Shown piece after piece: positions 15,333 through 22,010 of a DNA stretch of 24,773 nt. The stretch is from JAGZHZ01 sp963929865 (GTDB taxonomy: Bacteria; Bacillota; Clostridia; Lachnospirales; Lachnospiraceae). A model generated the notes under the pieces. The model saw nothing but the letters and a program-made list of their open reading frames with translations. It searched no databases and was not told where the DNA came from. The translations under genes and the position numbers were made by a program. Positions within the stretch are counted from its first letter, which is position 1. The number at the start of each line of letters is the position of its first letter. The DNA is taken from positions 1 to 24,773 of the forward strand of contig CAWVKK010000029.1 of NCBI GenBank assembly GCA_963929865.1, given 5' to 3'.

Positions 15333-16700
15333 TCAGACCGGACTGATCTTTTTTTTCAGAATCTCGATGGTATTCTGAAGAGATTCTGATGTCTTAAGTT
15401 CCTTTGTGATCTTCTTCAGACCGTGCATGATCGTGGTGTGATCACGCTTTCCGAGAAGTTCTCCGATATTTTTCTGCGGCATTTCCAGCATCTCACTGCA
15501 AAGGTACATGACGATCTGACGGGGAAATACGATGTTGGCAGTGCGCTTGTTTCCAATCAGGTCTTCCGCGGAGATGCTGAAATGCTCCGCCACTTTGTCT
15601 AAAATCAGCTTGGGCGTGACGATTCCTCTCTCTTCCGGGGCGATGATGTCCTTAAGCGCCTCTTCGGCGAGGGCGATATCGATTTCCCGGTGCTCAAGAT
15701 TGCTGAAAGCCATAATTTTGTTCAGGGCGCCCTCTAATTCCCGGATATTTGATTTGATATGAGTCGCGATATACTTGATGACAGCGTCATCGATCACATA
15801 ACCGTCAAGCTCTTCCTTTTTGCGGAGAATTGCCATACGGGTCTCATAGTCCGGCGAAGAGATGTCGGCGATCAGCCCCCATTCAAAACGGGAGCGCAGG
15901 CGGCTTTCGAGTGTCAGAAAATCTTTGGGCGGTTTGTCGCTGGAGAGAATGATCTGCTTTTTTGCCCCGTGAAGATCGTTGAAGGTGTGGAAAAACTCTT
16001 CCTGGGTCGACTCCTTGCCGATGAGAAACTGGACGTCGTCAATCAGCAGAACATCGATATTGCGGTATTTTTCGCGGAATTCCGCCATTGTGGTATTGTT
16101 TCCGTTGCGGATTGCCTCGATTAATTCGTTGGTGAAATATTCGCTGGTCACGTATAAGACTCTGGAATCCGGGTTATGCTCTAAAATAAAATGGGCAATC
16201 GAGTGCATTAAATGGGTTTTTCCAAGACCGACCCCTCCGTAGATGAAAAGAGGATTGTACATAGCCCCAGGGGATTCGGCGACGGCGAGAGCGGCGGCGT
16301 GCGCGAAATTGTTGTTGCCGCCTACGACAAAGGTGTCAAAGGTATACTTGGGGTTGAGATTGGCGCGCTCAATGCTCTCATTCATGGCAGAGCCGGGAAG
16401 CTTTGCGGAATTTTTGTCTTTTACCTGGTCGGGAAGAAGAAATTCAATCTCACAGTCAATGCCGGTAAGCTCGGTAATTGCGACTTTCAGAGGAGAACGG
16501 TAGCGTTTGCTGACATAATTTAAGCCCATCTGTTCAGTAGGGCCTAAAAGGGTAAGAACGTTATTCTCCAGAGAATGAACTGTCAGAGGCTTAATCCATG
16601 TTTTAAAAGATACATCAGAAAGCTCATATTCCATTTTGACGGTGGAAAGAATTTCATCCCATTTTTCAATCAGTGCCTCTTTTTCCATATTTTCGTCCAT
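15333..16700 (-). CDS. dnaA: Chromosomal replication initiator protein DnaA
   Basis: DnaA binds the 9-mer boxes on both sides of its own gene, opens the origin and recruits the helicase. The 455-residue protein has an N-terminal interaction domain (about 1-85), a short linker, an AAA+ domain with Walker A GGVGLGKT (155-162), the EYFTNELIEAI initiator-specific helix (187-197), Walker B LLIDD (218-222) and arginine-containing ESRLRSRFEWG (265-275). The C-terminal DNA-binding domain carries the signature KRDHTTIMH (418-426). GGAG lies 8 bases before the ATG; the later Met5 has no better site. A near-consensus promoter and a DnaA box overlap region lie upstream, which suggests autoregulation. Confidence 0.98.
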   Translation of the reverse strand: MDENMEKEALIEKWDEILSTVKMEYELSDVSFKTWIKPLTVHSLENNVLTLLGPTEQMGLNYVSKRYRSPLKVAITELTGIDCEIEFLLPDQVKDKNSAKLPGSAMNESIERANLNPKYTFDTFVVGGNNNFAHAAALAVAESPGAMYNPLFIYGGVGLGKTHLMHSIAHFILEHNPDSRVLYVTSEYFTNELIEAIRNGNNTTMAEFREKYRNIDVLLIDDVQFLIGKESTQEEFFHTFNDLHGAKKQIILSSDKPPKDFLTLESRLRSRFEWGLIADISSPDYETRMAILRKKEELDGYVIDDAVIKYIATHIKSNIRELEGALNKIMAFSNLEHREIDIALAEEALKDIIAPEERGIVTPKLILDKVAEHFSISAEDLIGNKRTANIVFPRQIVMYLCSEMLEMPQKNIGELLGKRDHTTIMHGLKKITKELKTSESLQNTIEILKKKISPV

Positions 16701-16726
16701 TAAAAAATCTCCTTATGATTCATCGA

Positions 16727-16742
16727 CGGATCGCAAGATCCG
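16727..16742. promoter_or_regulatory. Hairpin in the dnaA 5' leader
   Basis: CGGATC and GATCCG form a perfect 6-bp inverted repeat around a 4-nt loop. It lies between the likely dnaA promoter and its ribosome binding site. In RNA it would be a compact tetraloop hairpin. Its function is unknown, and a role in mRNA stability or translation is possible. Confidence 0.4.
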
Positions 16743-16778
16743 AATCGCTAGTAAAATACTTAATGTTTGCTGTAATTT

Positions 16779-16807
16779 ATATTAAACCAAAAGGAGATAA
16801 TTCGCAA
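16779..16807 (-). promoter_or_regulatory. Likely dnaA promoter
   Basis: On the minus strand, TTGCGA (16802-16807) and TAATAT (16779-16784) have a 17-bp spacer. Transcription would start about 70 bp before the dnaA ATG. A perfect DnaA box (16833-16841) and an abutting pair (16857-16874) sit just upstream of the -35, a usual arrangement for DnaA autorepression. Confidence 0.6.
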
Positions 16808-17140
16808 CGAAAATTTAAGAGGGAGAAAAAAGTTATCCACATTATTTTGAACAAAATGTGGATAATGTGGATAACTTTTGAAAATAGCATATCTTGTGGT
16901 GGGGAAAAATGAGAATTTTGGAAAAAAAAGAGGTGAAAAAAAGTTATCCACAAGTTATCCACATAGGCAAGTGGATAACTTTTTGGCAATGTGGATAATG
17001 TGGATAACTGATTTTCGAGTTATCCACATTATCCACATCGTATTTTGATTATCAAACTATTTACAAGATATAGAAAAAGTTATCCACATTTTATCCCCGT
17101 ATTGTGGATAAAATGATCTCTAATGTGGATAAGTCGCAAA
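16808..17140. other. oriC: Replication origin, dnaA-rpmH part (upstream DnaA-box cluster)
   Basis: Twelve perfect DnaA boxes were counted. TTATCCACA begins at 16833, 16944, 16955, 17020, 17029 and 17080. TGTGGATAA begins at 16857, 16866, 16990, 16999, 17103 and 17124. One-mismatch AGTGGATAA begins at 16970. Several are abutting head-to-tail pairs with a 9-bp repeat. The pairs at 16990 and 17020 face each other as a perfect inverted repeat. Together with the dnaA-dnaN cluster this makes a bipartite origin of the Bacillus/Clostridium type. There is no credible protein gene; open frames here are products of the repeated 9-mers. Confidence 0.92.
16989..17038. repeat. 20-bp mirror-image arms built from DnaA-box pairs
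   Basis: ATGTGGATAATGTGGATAAC (16989-17008) and its exact reverse complement (17019-17038) are separated by 10 bp. Each arm contains two abutting DnaA boxes, so four boxes are packed into 50 bp with dyad symmetry. Confidence 0.9.
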
Positions 17141-17181
17141 AGCAGTCTGAAGGAAAATACAAAAAAAGATGAAGGATTTAC

Positions 17182-17210
17182 TTGACTTCAGCAGCTTTTA
17201 TGACTATAAT
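17182..17210 (+). promoter_or_regulatory. Promoter of the rpmH-rnpA operon
   Basis: TTGACT (17182-17187) and TATAAT (17205-17210) are separated by 17 bp, only one base from the sigma-A consensus. Transcription would begin near 17,217, leaving a leader of about 145 nt before rpmH. The promoter lies 50 bp beyond the last DnaA box. Confidence 0.85.
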
Positions 17211-17294
17211 TGTAATGATATTTTGTAATCCGGACAAATAACAGGCGTTATACAGTCCGACAGCAGTGCGCCGCCGGCGCCCCGCTATGATTAT

Positions 17295-17336
17295 TGTGAT
17301 ATTAATATACCAATTAATCACATAGATATCAATTGG
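17295..17336 (+). promoter_or_regulatory. Leader of rpmH with mutually exclusive inverted repeats
   Basis: TGTGAT (17295-17300) can pair with ATCACA (17317-17322), while CCAATT (17310-17315) can pair with AATTGG (17331-17336). The two pairings overlap, so only one can form at a time. The second ends about 8 nt before the AAGGAGGTG ribosome binding site. An additional GC-rich hairpin (GCGCC-GCC-GGCGC) lies near 17,268-17,280. A regulatory role is inferred, not shown. Confidence 0.35.
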
Positions 17337-17362
17337 TTTTGATAAAGGAGGTGGCCCAGATT

Positions 17363-17497
17363 ATGAAAATGACATTTCAGCCTAAAAAGAGATCCAGATC
17401 TAAAGTTCATGGTTTCAGAGCAAGAATGAGTACGGCTGGCGGAAGAAAAGTATTAGCTGCCAGAAGAGCAAAAGGAAGAAAACAGTTGTCAGCATAG
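17363..17497 (+). CDS. rpmH: 50S ribosomal protein L34
   Basis: This 44-residue, strongly basic protein (MKMTFQPKKRSRSKVHGFRA at the N-terminus, then MSTAGGRKVLAARRAKGRKQ) is the complete bacterial L34, a structural protein of the large ribosomal subunit. The start ATG is preceded by a full AAGGAGGTG, and the stop TAG is at 17495-17497. It is the first gene of the right arm and lies directly upstream of rnpA, the order conserved across bacteria. It is short enough to be missed by length cut-offs. Confidence 0.97.
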   Translation: MKMTFQPKKRSRSKVHGFRARMSTAGGRKVLAARRAKGRKQLSA

Positions 17498-17518
17498 GCC
17501 GCAGATATGTGGCCTTTT
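17496..17518 (+). terminator. Hairpin after rpmH, probable partial terminator
   Basis: GGCCGCA (17497-17503) pairs with TGTGGCC (17508-17514), counting one G-U pair, around a GATA loop. An outer A-T pair and TTTT (15-18 of the 17,500s) with a T/C-rich stretch follow. The stem overlaps the rpmH stop codon. An imperfect U-tract suggests attenuation, letting much more L34 than RnpA be made. Confidence 0.55.
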
Positions 17519-17546
17519 CTTCTCTTTAAAAGAAAAAGGATAATCT

Positions 17547-17930
17547 ATGATATTTTCAGAATCATTAAAGAAAAATAAGGATTTTCAGGAAGTCTACCAA
17601 AAAGGAAAATCTTTTGCGAATAGATATCTGGTCATGTATGTGAAAGAGAATGAAAGTCAGAGAAATCGTCTGGGAATTTCAGTCAGCAAGAAAGTGGGAA
17701 ACAGTGTTGTGAGACATCATCTTGCCAGGTTGATTCGCGAGAGCTATCGATTGAATGAAGCAGAATTTGAAACTGGAATTGACATCATTGTGGTTGCGAG
17801 GATAAGCGCCAAAGAGAAAGGATTTCATGATATTGAGAGCGCAGTGTTACATTTAGGAAAGCTTCATAGAATCATAAACAGAAAAGAAGAAATGATATCA
17901 GATGAAAAAAATATTGATCTTGATGATTAA
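17547..17930 (+). CDS. rnpA: Ribonuclease P protein component
   Basis: RnpA is the protein cofactor of RNase P, which removes 5' leaders from tRNA precursors. The 127-residue protein shows the family pattern: SLKKNKDFQEVYQKGKSFAN (6-25), RLGISVSKKVGNSVVR (41-56), and a C-terminal IDIIVVAR (78-85). The RNR motif region, usually RNRIKRxxRE, reads RHHLARLIRE (56-65). A C-terminal acidic tail (about 110-127) extends past the usual end, and its last codons overlap yidD by 29 bp. AAGGA lies 7 bases ahead of the ATG. Confidence 0.95.
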   Translation: MIFSESLKKNKDFQEVYQKGKSFANRYLVMYVKENESQRNRLGISVSKKVGNSVVRHHLARLIRESYRLNEAEFETGIDIIVVARISAKEKGFHDIESAVLHLGKLHRIINRKEEMISDEKNIDLDD

Positions 17931-18111
17931 ATGTTATCGAAAATATTTATCGCCATTGAAAAGAACACGCTGCCCTTATATCCCTACCTGCTCCCAGTAT
18001 GGACTGGAGGCTATTGAGAAGTACGGGGCGGTAAAAGGCGGCATTTTGACGTGCTGGAGAATTTTAAGATGCAATCCGTTTTCAAAAGGCGGTTATGATC
18101 CGGTTCCGTAA
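17902..18111 (+). CDS. yidD: Membrane protein insertion efficiency factor YidD
   Basis: This 69-residue protein belongs to the YidD family, small membrane-associated helpers of YidC-dependent insertion. Family marks are ILIKCYRKYLSPL-like residues 6-19 (MIKCYRKYLSPLKR), RCPYIPTCSQYGLEAIEKYG (23-42) with two conserved Cys, and the C-terminal RCNPFSKGGYDPVP (56-69). The ATG at 17902 lies inside the end of rnpA (29-bp overlap), which suggests translational coupling. The ribosome binding site is poor. yidC follows after 26 bp. Confidence 0.95.
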   Translation: MKKILILMIKCYRKYLSPLKRTRCPYIPTCSQYGLEAIEKYGAVKGGILTCWRILRCNPFSKGGYDPVP

Positions 18112-18137
18112 ACCATACATGATGGGAGGATAAAAAT

Positions 18138-19406
18138 TTGTCTAAAATGGTATTAACAAAGAGTTCTGTCTGGGTGATCGGTCCTGTGGCAACAGTTCTT
18201 GGATTAATCATGAATGCAATCTTCGGTGTTTTGGATATGGCCAATATTCAGAACATAGGTCTTTGCATTATTCTATTTACATTTTTAATCTATATGCTGC
18301 TGAGTCCTCTGACAATCAAACAGCAGAAATTTTCAAAGCTGTCGGCGCATATGAACCCTGAGCTTCAGAAGATTCAAAAGAAATACAAGGGAAAAAATGA
18401 CCAGGCTTCCATGATGAAAATGAACGAGGAGACGCAGCTGCTCTATGCAAAATACGGCGTTTCTCCGATGGGAAGCTGTCTGCAGCTGTTAATTCAGATG
18501 CCTATTTTGCTGGCGCTGTATCAGGTAATCTGGAATATTCCAGCTTATGTAGGACGCGTCTACGATGTGTTCAAGCCGCTGGCGGACGCTCTGCTGAACA
18601 CTTCCGGAAGCCAGACGTTTCTGGAAGAGATCGCCACATCGCTGAACATCAGCTACAGCAACGGTTATACCGTCGATAAAATTATCGATACGCTTTACAA
18701 ATTACAGCCGTCAAACTGGACTGCGCTTGCAGAGCATTTTCCGAGCTTAAGCAGCATGATTCAGGAGACGCAGGCGAGCGCGGATCATATGAATTATTTC
18801 CTGGGTCTGAACATCGCGGATTCGCCTTTAAATATCATACAGCAGGGAATTGCCACAGGCGCATGGCTGCTGATCATCGGAGCGATCGCAATTCCGGTTT
18901 TGTCTGCACTGACACAGTGGATCAACACAAAACTGATGCCGCAGCAGGCAGCCGCATCGGCAAACGGAGAACAGAACGCAATGATGAACTCCATGAAAAC
19001 CATGAACGTAATCATGCCGCTTGTTTCTGCATTTTTCTGTCTGACGCTGCCGGCCGGTATGGGCATTTACTGGATCGCCGGTTCTGTGATCCGCTCTATC
19101 CAGCAGGTTATTATCAACCGCCATATGGATAAGATCGATATGGAAAAACTGATTGAAAAGAATGCGGAGAAAGTAAAGAAAAAACAGGAAAAATTGGGAG
19201 TGGCTCAGCAGAGAGTTGTGAACAGCCAGGCAAAAGTGAGTACAAGAAATATTAATACCCCGAATAAAAAACCAATGACAGAAGAAGAAAGACAGGCAAG
19301 AATCAAAAGCTCTACGGAGTATTATAGAAACACGGAGGAAAAGCCGGGAAGCATCGCTGCGAAAGCCAGAATGGTAGAGAAGTATAATGAGAAGAACAAA
19401 AAATAG
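18138..19406 (+). CDS. yidC: Membrane protein insertase YidC/Oxa1 (TTG start)
   Basis: YidC inserts proteins into the cytoplasmic membrane alone or with SecYEG. The 422-residue protein has five predicted membrane segments (about 9-31, 39-60, 111-133, 241-263, 290-322). The cytoplasmic hairpin after segment 2 has MNPELQKIQKKYKGKND, then YGVSPMGSCLQLLIQMPI (106-123) and LPAGMGIYWI (304-313). The extracellular part between segments 3 and 4 (134-240) is much longer than in E. coli. The position of the conserved groove arginine (E. coli R366) is Tyr52. The start is TTG at 18138, with GGGAGG eight bases upstream; the ATG nine bases later lies too far from it. The C-terminal tail (about 330-422) is Lys-rich, as in ribosome-binding forms. 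No lipobox is visible. Confidence 0.95.
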   Translation: MSKMVLTKSSVWVIGPVATVLGLIMNAIFGVLDMANIQNIGLCIILFTFLIYMLLSPLTIKQQKFSKLSAHMNPELQKIQKKYKGKNDQASMMKMNEETQLLYAKYGVSPMGSCLQLLIQMPILLALYQVIWNIPAYVGRVYDVFKPLADALLNTSGSQTFLEEIATSLNISYSNGYTVDKIIDTLYKLQPSNWTALAEHFPSLSSMIQETQASADHMNYFLGLNIADSPLNIIQQGIATGAWLLIIGAIAIPVLSALTQWINTKLMPQQAAASANGEQNAMMNSMKTMNVIMPLVSAFFCLTLPAGMGIYWIAGSVIRSIQQVIINRHMDKIDMEKLIEKNAEKVKKKQEKLGVAQQRVVNSQAKVSTRNINTPNKKPMTEEERQARIKSSTEYYRNTEEKPGSIAAKARMVEKYNEKNKK

Positions 19407-19418
19407 GGGTGCATTTTT

Positions 19419-20369
19419 ATGGAATATATTAGAGTATCAGCAAAAAAATTAGAAGATGCAATTATTGAGGCTTCCATTCAGTTGGAGACAACGAGCGACA
19501 ACATTGAGTATGAAGTGCTGGAGCATGGAAGTTCGGGGTTTTTTGGAATCGGCAGCAAACCGGCTGTAATTAGGGCGAGAAGAAAAGAAGAAAAAAAAGA
19601 ATTTGACGATGAAATCAAACAGATTTTTGAAAACAAACCAGCAGTATCAATCGAAAATATTGACGAAATAAAGCCTCAGAAACCGGAAAAAAAAGAAAAG
19701 CCAAAGAGGCAGGAAAAGACTGCAGCCGCAAAAGAAATCAAAGCGGAACCGACTCAGAATACAGAGAAAAAAATAGAAAAACCGGTTGAAAAATCGACAG
19801 AAAAACCGGCAAAAAAAGAAAAGCCAGCAAGAGAAAAAGCGCCAGAATCTAAGAAAGAAAAGACAGCGGAGCCTAAGAAAGAAGAGGCGAAGAAAAAAGA
19901 AATCAAGCAGGCTGACAAAGAGAAAGCTGAGCAGAAAGCAGAACAGTTTTTACAGAAAGTTTTTGAGGCAATGCAGATGAATGTAAAGATCAAAGCGCAG
20001 TACAGGGAAGACGCTCTGGAAGTCGACATGGAAGGAGACGATATGGGCGTTCTGATCGGAAAAAGAGGTCAGACCTTAGACGCGCTGCAGTATCTGGTAA
20101 GTCTTGTTGTGAATAAGGAAAAAGAAGGGTATATTCGTGTAAAGCTGGACACGGAAAACTATCGGAGCAGACGAAAAGAGACACTGGAAAATCTGGCAAA
20201 AAACATCGCATTTAAAGTAAAGAGAACAAAAAAACCGGTATTTCTGGAGCCTATGAATCCATACGAGAGAAGAGTGATTCATTCGGCACTTCAGAATGAT
20301 CCGTATGTTACGACACACAGCGAGGGTGAAGAACCGTACAGAAAGGTTGTAGTGACATTAAAAAAATAG
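19419..20369 (+). CDS. jag: RNA-binding cell elongation regulator Jag/KhpB (EloR)
   Basis: The 316-residue protein has three parts. A Jag-N domain (1-52) contains SAKKLEDAIIEAS and the GFFGIGSKPA motif. A long Lys/Glu/Pro-rich linker (about 53-172) follows. The C-terminal RNA-binding half has a KH domain with GKRG (214-217) and an R3H domain with NPYERRVIHSAL (280-291). The family binds RNA with KhpA and, in pneumococci, links elongation of the cell wall to phosphorylation. It follows yidC by 12 bp, the usual arrangement. The linker is encoded by a strikingly A-rich stretch (about 19,575-19,935). A very strong terminator follows the stop. Confidence 0.95.
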   Translation: MEYIRVSAKKLEDAIIEASIQLETTSDNIEYEVLEHGSSGFFGIGSKPAVIRARRKEEKKEFDDEIKQIFENKPAVSIENIDEIKPQKPEKKEKPKRQEKTAAAKEIKAEPTQNTEKKIEKPVEKSTEKPAKKEKPAREKAPESKKEKTAEPKKEEAKKKEIKQADKEKAEQKAEQFLQKVFEAMQMNVKIKAQYREDALEVDMEGDDMGVLIGKRGQTLDALQYLVSLVVNKEKEGYIRVKLDTENYRSRRKETLENLAKNIAFKVKRTKKPVFLEPMNPYERRVIHSALQNDPYVTTHSEGEEPYRKVVVTLKK

Positions 20370-20378
20370 CAGCTTGAA

Positions 20379-20454
20379 TGAAAAATGTTATTTCTGGTCA
20401 AAGCAGAAAACATACAGTTGAACGGTATGTTTGACCAGAAATAACATTTTTTCA
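20379..20454 (+). terminator. Long-stem terminator after jag (possibly bidirectional)
   Basis: The arms at 20379-20402 and 20430-20454 pair over about 24 bp with a single one-base bulge (core ATGTTATTTCTGGTCAAA), followed by six T residues on the plus strand. The minus strand also carries a T-run at the other end, so it could work both ways. Within the loop, CATAC and GTATG add a second short stem. The stem is far longer than usual intrinsic terminators. It ends the rpmH-rnpA-yidD-yidC-jag unit. Confidence 0.85.
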
Positions 20455-20489
20455 TAAGGAAATATTTCAGGATAAGGAAATATTTCAGG
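20454..20489 (+). repeat. Perfect 18-bp tandem duplication
   Basis: The unit ATAAGGAAATATTTCAGG occurs twice back to back (20454-20471 and 20472-20489), between the jag terminator and mnmE. It does not encode anything obvious and contains no clear -35/-10 pair. A recent slippage duplication is the simplest reading. Confidence 0.9.
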
Positions 20490-20534
20490 GACAGGCTGCC
20501 CAAAAAAAGAGAAAGAAAGGTCTTGGAGAAAGCT

Positions 20535-21911
20535 ATGAAAACGGATACGATTGCAGCAGTTTCAACAGCAATGTCAAATTCAGGAATCGGAATAATACGA
20601 ATCAGCGGTCCGGACGCTTTTTCTGTTGCCGATCAGGTCTACCGAAGCAAAACAGGAAAGAAAAAGCTGACAGATCAGAAGACGCATACGATCCACTATG
20701 GATATATTGCAGATGGAGAAGAAGTGATCGACGAGGTCTTAGTGATGCTGATGAGAGCGCCTCATAGCTTTACAGCGGAAGATACAGTTGAGATTAACTG
20801 CCATGGAGGCGTTCTGGCAATGAAAAAAATATTGGAGACGGTAATCCGCCGCGGAGCGCGGCCGGCAGAGCCGGGAGAATTTACGAAGCGCGCTTTCCTG
20901 AACGGAAGAATCGATCTGTCTCAGGCAGAGGCTGTGATGGACGTCATCCAGGCAAAAAATGAGTACGCTCTCAAAAGCTCGGTCAGTCAGCTCAGAGGCT
21001 CTGTCTTCGAGCCGATCAGACAGCTGAGAGAAGAAATTTTATATCAGATTGCCTTTATCGAGTCGGCTCTGGATGACCCGGAACATATCAGCCTTGAAGG
21101 ATATCCGGAGACGTTAAAAGAGAAAACAGAAAAATGGAAGAAAAGAGTCATCCGCCTGATCGATTCGTTTGAAAACGGAAGAATCATGAAGGAAGGGATT
21201 GACACTGTGATTGTGGGAAAACCAAACGCGGGAAAATCATCTCTTCTCAATGCGCTGCTCGGGGAAGAACGCGCAATTGTGACAGACATTGCAGGGACGA
21301 CGCGGGATACCCTGGAGGAACAGATTTCAATCAGCGGAATCAGTCTGAATGTGATCGATACGGCCGGCATCCGCGAGACAGAAGATACGGTAGAAAAAAT
21401 CGGGGTAAAGAGAGCCAAAGAAAAAGCTGAGACGGCAGATCTGATTATCTATGTGGTGGATTCCTCCGTCGATCTGGACGAAAATGATGAAGAGATCATG
21501 AAAATGCTCAAAGAGAAACGGGCTGTCGTAATTTTAAACAAGACGGATCTGAAGATGGCAGTGACAGAAAAACAGTTAAGAGAAAAGATCGCGCATCCGA
21601 TCATTGCTGTCTCGGCAAAAGAGCAGACCGGAATCGACAATCTTGAGAAGACGCTAAAAGATATGTTTTTTCACGGGGAATTGTCCTTCAATGATGAGGT
21701 GTATATTACAAATATACGGCAAAAACAGGCGCTGGAAGATGCGAGAGAGAGCTTGGAGCAGGTGGAAAACAGTATTGAATCACAAATGCCGGAAGATTTT
21801 TACTCAATAGATCTGATGAGCGCATATGAATCTCTGGGAAAGATTACGGGGGAATCGGTAGAAGATGATCTCGCCGATGAAATCTTCAGCAAATTCTGTA
21901 TGGGGAAATAG
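20535..21911 (+). CDS. mnmE: tRNA uridine-5-carboxymethylaminomethyl modification GTPase MnmE
   Basis: MnmE, together with MnmG, modifies U34 of certain tRNAs using GTP, a folate-bound carbon and FAD. The 458-residue protein has an N-terminal folate-binding domain (1-118, with NSGIGIIRISGPDAF), a helical domain, and an inserted G domain: GKPNAGKS (228-235), TTRD (255-258), DTAG (275-278) and NKTD (335-338). The C-terminal FCMGK (454-458) holds the conserved Cys. A TTG start at 20523 is possible, but GGAG at 20525-20528 is placed correctly for the ATG at 20535, and the resulting MKTDTIAAVSTAMSNSGIG is the usual N-terminus. mnmG follows after 99 bp without a terminator. Confidence 0.97.
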   Translation: MKTDTIAAVSTAMSNSGIGIIRISGPDAFSVADQVYRSKTGKKKLTDQKTHTIHYGYIADGEEVIDEVLVMLMRAPHSFTAEDTVEINCHGGVLAMKKILETVIRRGARPAEPGEFTKRAFLNGRIDLSQAEAVMDVIQAKNEYALKSSVSQLRGSVFEPIRQLREEILYQIAFIESALDDPEHISLEGYPETLKEKTEKWKKRVIRLIDSFENGRIMKEGIDTVIVGKPNAGKSSLLNALLGEERAIVTDIAGTTRDTLEEQISISGISLNVIDTAGIRETEDTVEKIGVKRAKEKAETADLIIYVVDSSVDLDENDEEIMKMLKEKRAVVILNKTDLKMAVTEKQLREKIAHPIIAVSAKEQTGIDNLEKTLKDMFFHGELSFNDEVYITNIRQKQALEDARESLEQVENSIESQMPEDFYSIDLMSAYESLGKITGESVEDDLADEIFSKFCMGK

Positions 21912-22010
21912 ACAGTTCCAATAAATAGAAAACTTAAAGAAAGGAGAGACCACTCGGCGGATATACCGAAACAGAAGAGCAAGGTACACAATGTTGAGTG
22001 GCAGGAAAAA

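Noticed and set aside
16760..16989. Two overlapping minus-strand frames upstream of dnaA
   Set aside because: They cover the dnaA promoter and DnaA-box cluster, lack ribosome binding sites and resemble no protein family.
17295..17322. TGTGA...TCACA as a CRP-type operator
   Set aside because: The half-sites are 18 bp apart rather than 6, so the spacing does not fit; an RNA fold is more likely.
18147..18149. ATG start for yidC
   Set aside because: It lies 17 bases from GGGAGG, whereas the TTG at 18138 is at the normal eight bases.
20523..20534. TTG start for mnmE adding four residues
   Set aside because: The GGAG motif is placed for the ATG at 20535, and the family N-terminus begins at MKTDTIAA.
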